Below, in pieces: positions 63,122 to 64,000 of a DNA stretch of 64,000 nucleotides. The DNA is from Arthrobacter sp. OAP107 (GTDB taxonomy: Bacteria > Actinomycetota > Actinomycetes > Actinomycetales > Micrococcaceae). The DNA is taken from positions 4,774,001 through 4,838,000 of the forward strand of contig NZ_JBEPOK010000001.1 in assembly GCF_040546765.1 (NCBI RefSeq), read 5' to 3'. Position 1 is the stretch's first letter, and each line of letters begins with the position of its first letter. The notes beneath the pieces were generated by a model that had not been told where the DNA came from, ran no database searches, and saw nothing but the letters and a program-made list of their open reading frames with translations. Position numbers and translations under genes: made by a program.

Positions 63122-64000
63122 ATGAATGATTCCGTCAACCGCCAGTTCTCCCGCCGGTCCTTCCTTGGCTCCGGCACCGCCGCGGCGGCAGCGTTCGCCG
63201 TCGCGGGCGCCGGCGGCGGGGCCCTGGTGGCGGCGCCGGCCGCTACCGCCGCCGCTGATCCGGCTCCGCTGATCAACCCCGTGGTGCCGCAGCGGGCGGA
63301 CCCGTGGCTCATGAAGCACACGGACGGCAAGTACTACTTCACTGGTTCCGTGCCGGAGTACAACCGCATCATCGTCCGCTCCTCCCCCACCATCGCCGGG
63401 CTCGGCAGCGCTTCGGAAGCGATGGTCTGGACGCGGCCTGCCTCCGGCACCATGGGCGGCCACATCTGGGCACCCGAACTGCACCACTTCGACGGCCAGT
63501 GGCACATCTACTTCGCCGCGGGCGACAGCAGCGACGTCTTCCGGGTGCGGATCTACGTGATTTCCACGGACGGCGCCGATCCCACCAACGCCGTCTGGGG
63601 ACCGCCGGTGCGCGTGTACACGCACGCCGACACCTTCTCCCTGGACGCCACCACCTTCGAGCACAACGGCACCCGCTACCTGCTGTGGGCGCAGAGCGAC
63701 GCCGGCGTGAACTCCAGTCTGTACATCGCGTCCATGTCATCACCCTCAACGCTCTCCAGCACCCCGGTCCGCATTGCTGTTCCGACCCTGGACTGGGAGA
63801 CCCGGGGCTACAAAGTGAACGAAGGCCCCGCCGTGATCAAGCGGAACGGACGCATCTTCGTGACCTTCTCCGCCAGCGCCACGGACGCCAACTACTGCAT
63901 GGGCCTGCTGACGGCGGACGCCACTGCCGACCTGCTCAGTGCAGCTTCGTGGACGAAGACTCCCGTCCCCGTCTTTGTCACCACGGAAGGCTCGAAGCAG
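63122..64000 (+). CDS. Secreted GH43 arabinofuranosidase-like enzyme (3' truncated by window)
   Basis: 293 codons visible, open at the right edge. The Tat signal has SRRSFLGSG and an Ala-rich tail to ~45. The propeller begins QRADPWLMKHTDGKYYFTG with the base Asp; HIWAPELHHFDGQWHIYF, FSLDATTFE (Asp) and KVNEGPAVIKRNG (general-acid Glu) follow in order. The pattern fits the GH43 arabinofuranosidases acting on arabinan ends (subfamily 26-like), although the subfamily is not certain. GAAAGGA precedes the ATG. It is co-directional with the CUT2 importer, so its product would be imported by it. Confidence 0.85.
   Translation, partial: MNDSVNRQFSRRSFLGSGTAAAAAFAVAGAGGGALVAAPAATAAADPAPLINPVVPQRADPWLMKHTDGKYYFTGSVPEYNRIIVRSSPTIAGLGSASEAMVWTRPASGTMGGHIWAPELHHFDGQWHIYFAAGDSSDVFRVRIYVISTDGADPTNAVWGPPVRVYTHADTFSLDATTFEHNGTRYLLWAQSDAGVNSSLYIASMSSPSTLSSTPVRIAVPTLDWETRGYKVNEGPAVIKRNGRIFVTFSASATDANYCMGLLTADATADLLSAASWTKTPVPVFVTTEGSKQ

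Noticed and set aside
61669..63330. 553-codon minus-strand open frame
   Set aside because: It is antisense to the two CUT2 permeases; composition is His/Asp/Glu-rich shadow sequence.

Overview
The window is GC-rich, densely coding DNA. Its gene content suggests a soil or plant-associated actinobacterium of the Arthrobacter/Pseudarthrobacter group (Micrococcaceae). The pointers are the short actinobacterial-type XylA, a DUF222-HNH nuclease, a DUF6328 membrane protein, many LacI/ROK-controlled sugar operons whose CUT1 importers lack their own ATPase, and Tat-dependent secreted glycosidases. This placement is inferred from family resemblance, not from a database search.

Layout. 1-17 kb is mostly housekeeping and stress genes: the end of an amidase, a DUF4190 protein, a NERD protein, a frameshifted phosphoglucomutase, a RutE-like reductase divergent from a uracil permease, acidic disordered proteins beside a GspA-like SDR and a pyruvate-oxidase-like enzyme, glycerate kinase, a glycerophosphodiesterase, and a HAD phosphatase behind an orphan histidine kinase. 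17-26 kb is a LacI-controlled operon: CUT1 importer, two Gfo/Idh/MocA oxidoreductases, a sugar isomerase-like TIM barrel and a ThuA-like protein. This looks like a pathway that imports a glycoside and processes it through an oxidised (keto) intermediate. 26-29 kb holds a DUF222-HNH gene and a decayed IS110-type element.

29-34 kb is a pentose and alditol locus: xylB and xylA divergent from an FAD alditol (xylitol) oxidase and a ROK regulator. 34-44 kb is a galactan module: a secreted modular GH30, a GH42 beta-galactosidase, a CUT1 importer and a divergent LacI gene with two palindromic operators. 44-50 kb has ilvD, an XRE/MmyB-like regulator, a MarR-MFS pair with two tandem operators, a GNAT enzyme and a tiny, probably leaderless HTH gene embedded in three GTCAAC palindromes.

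50-64 kb is an arabinan/arabinoside module: LamG-Ig-GH43, a GH127/146-type beta-L-arabinofuranosidase with a LamG-like domain nested in its catalytic domain, a GH51 alpha-L-arabinofuranosidase, a YtfQRT-YjfF-like CUT2 importer and a second GH43 cut by the window end. Together the last 30 kb would release arabinose and galactose from arabinogalactan or hydroxyproline-rich glycoprotein glycans and import them. The xyl locus would handle pentose and pentitol catabolism.
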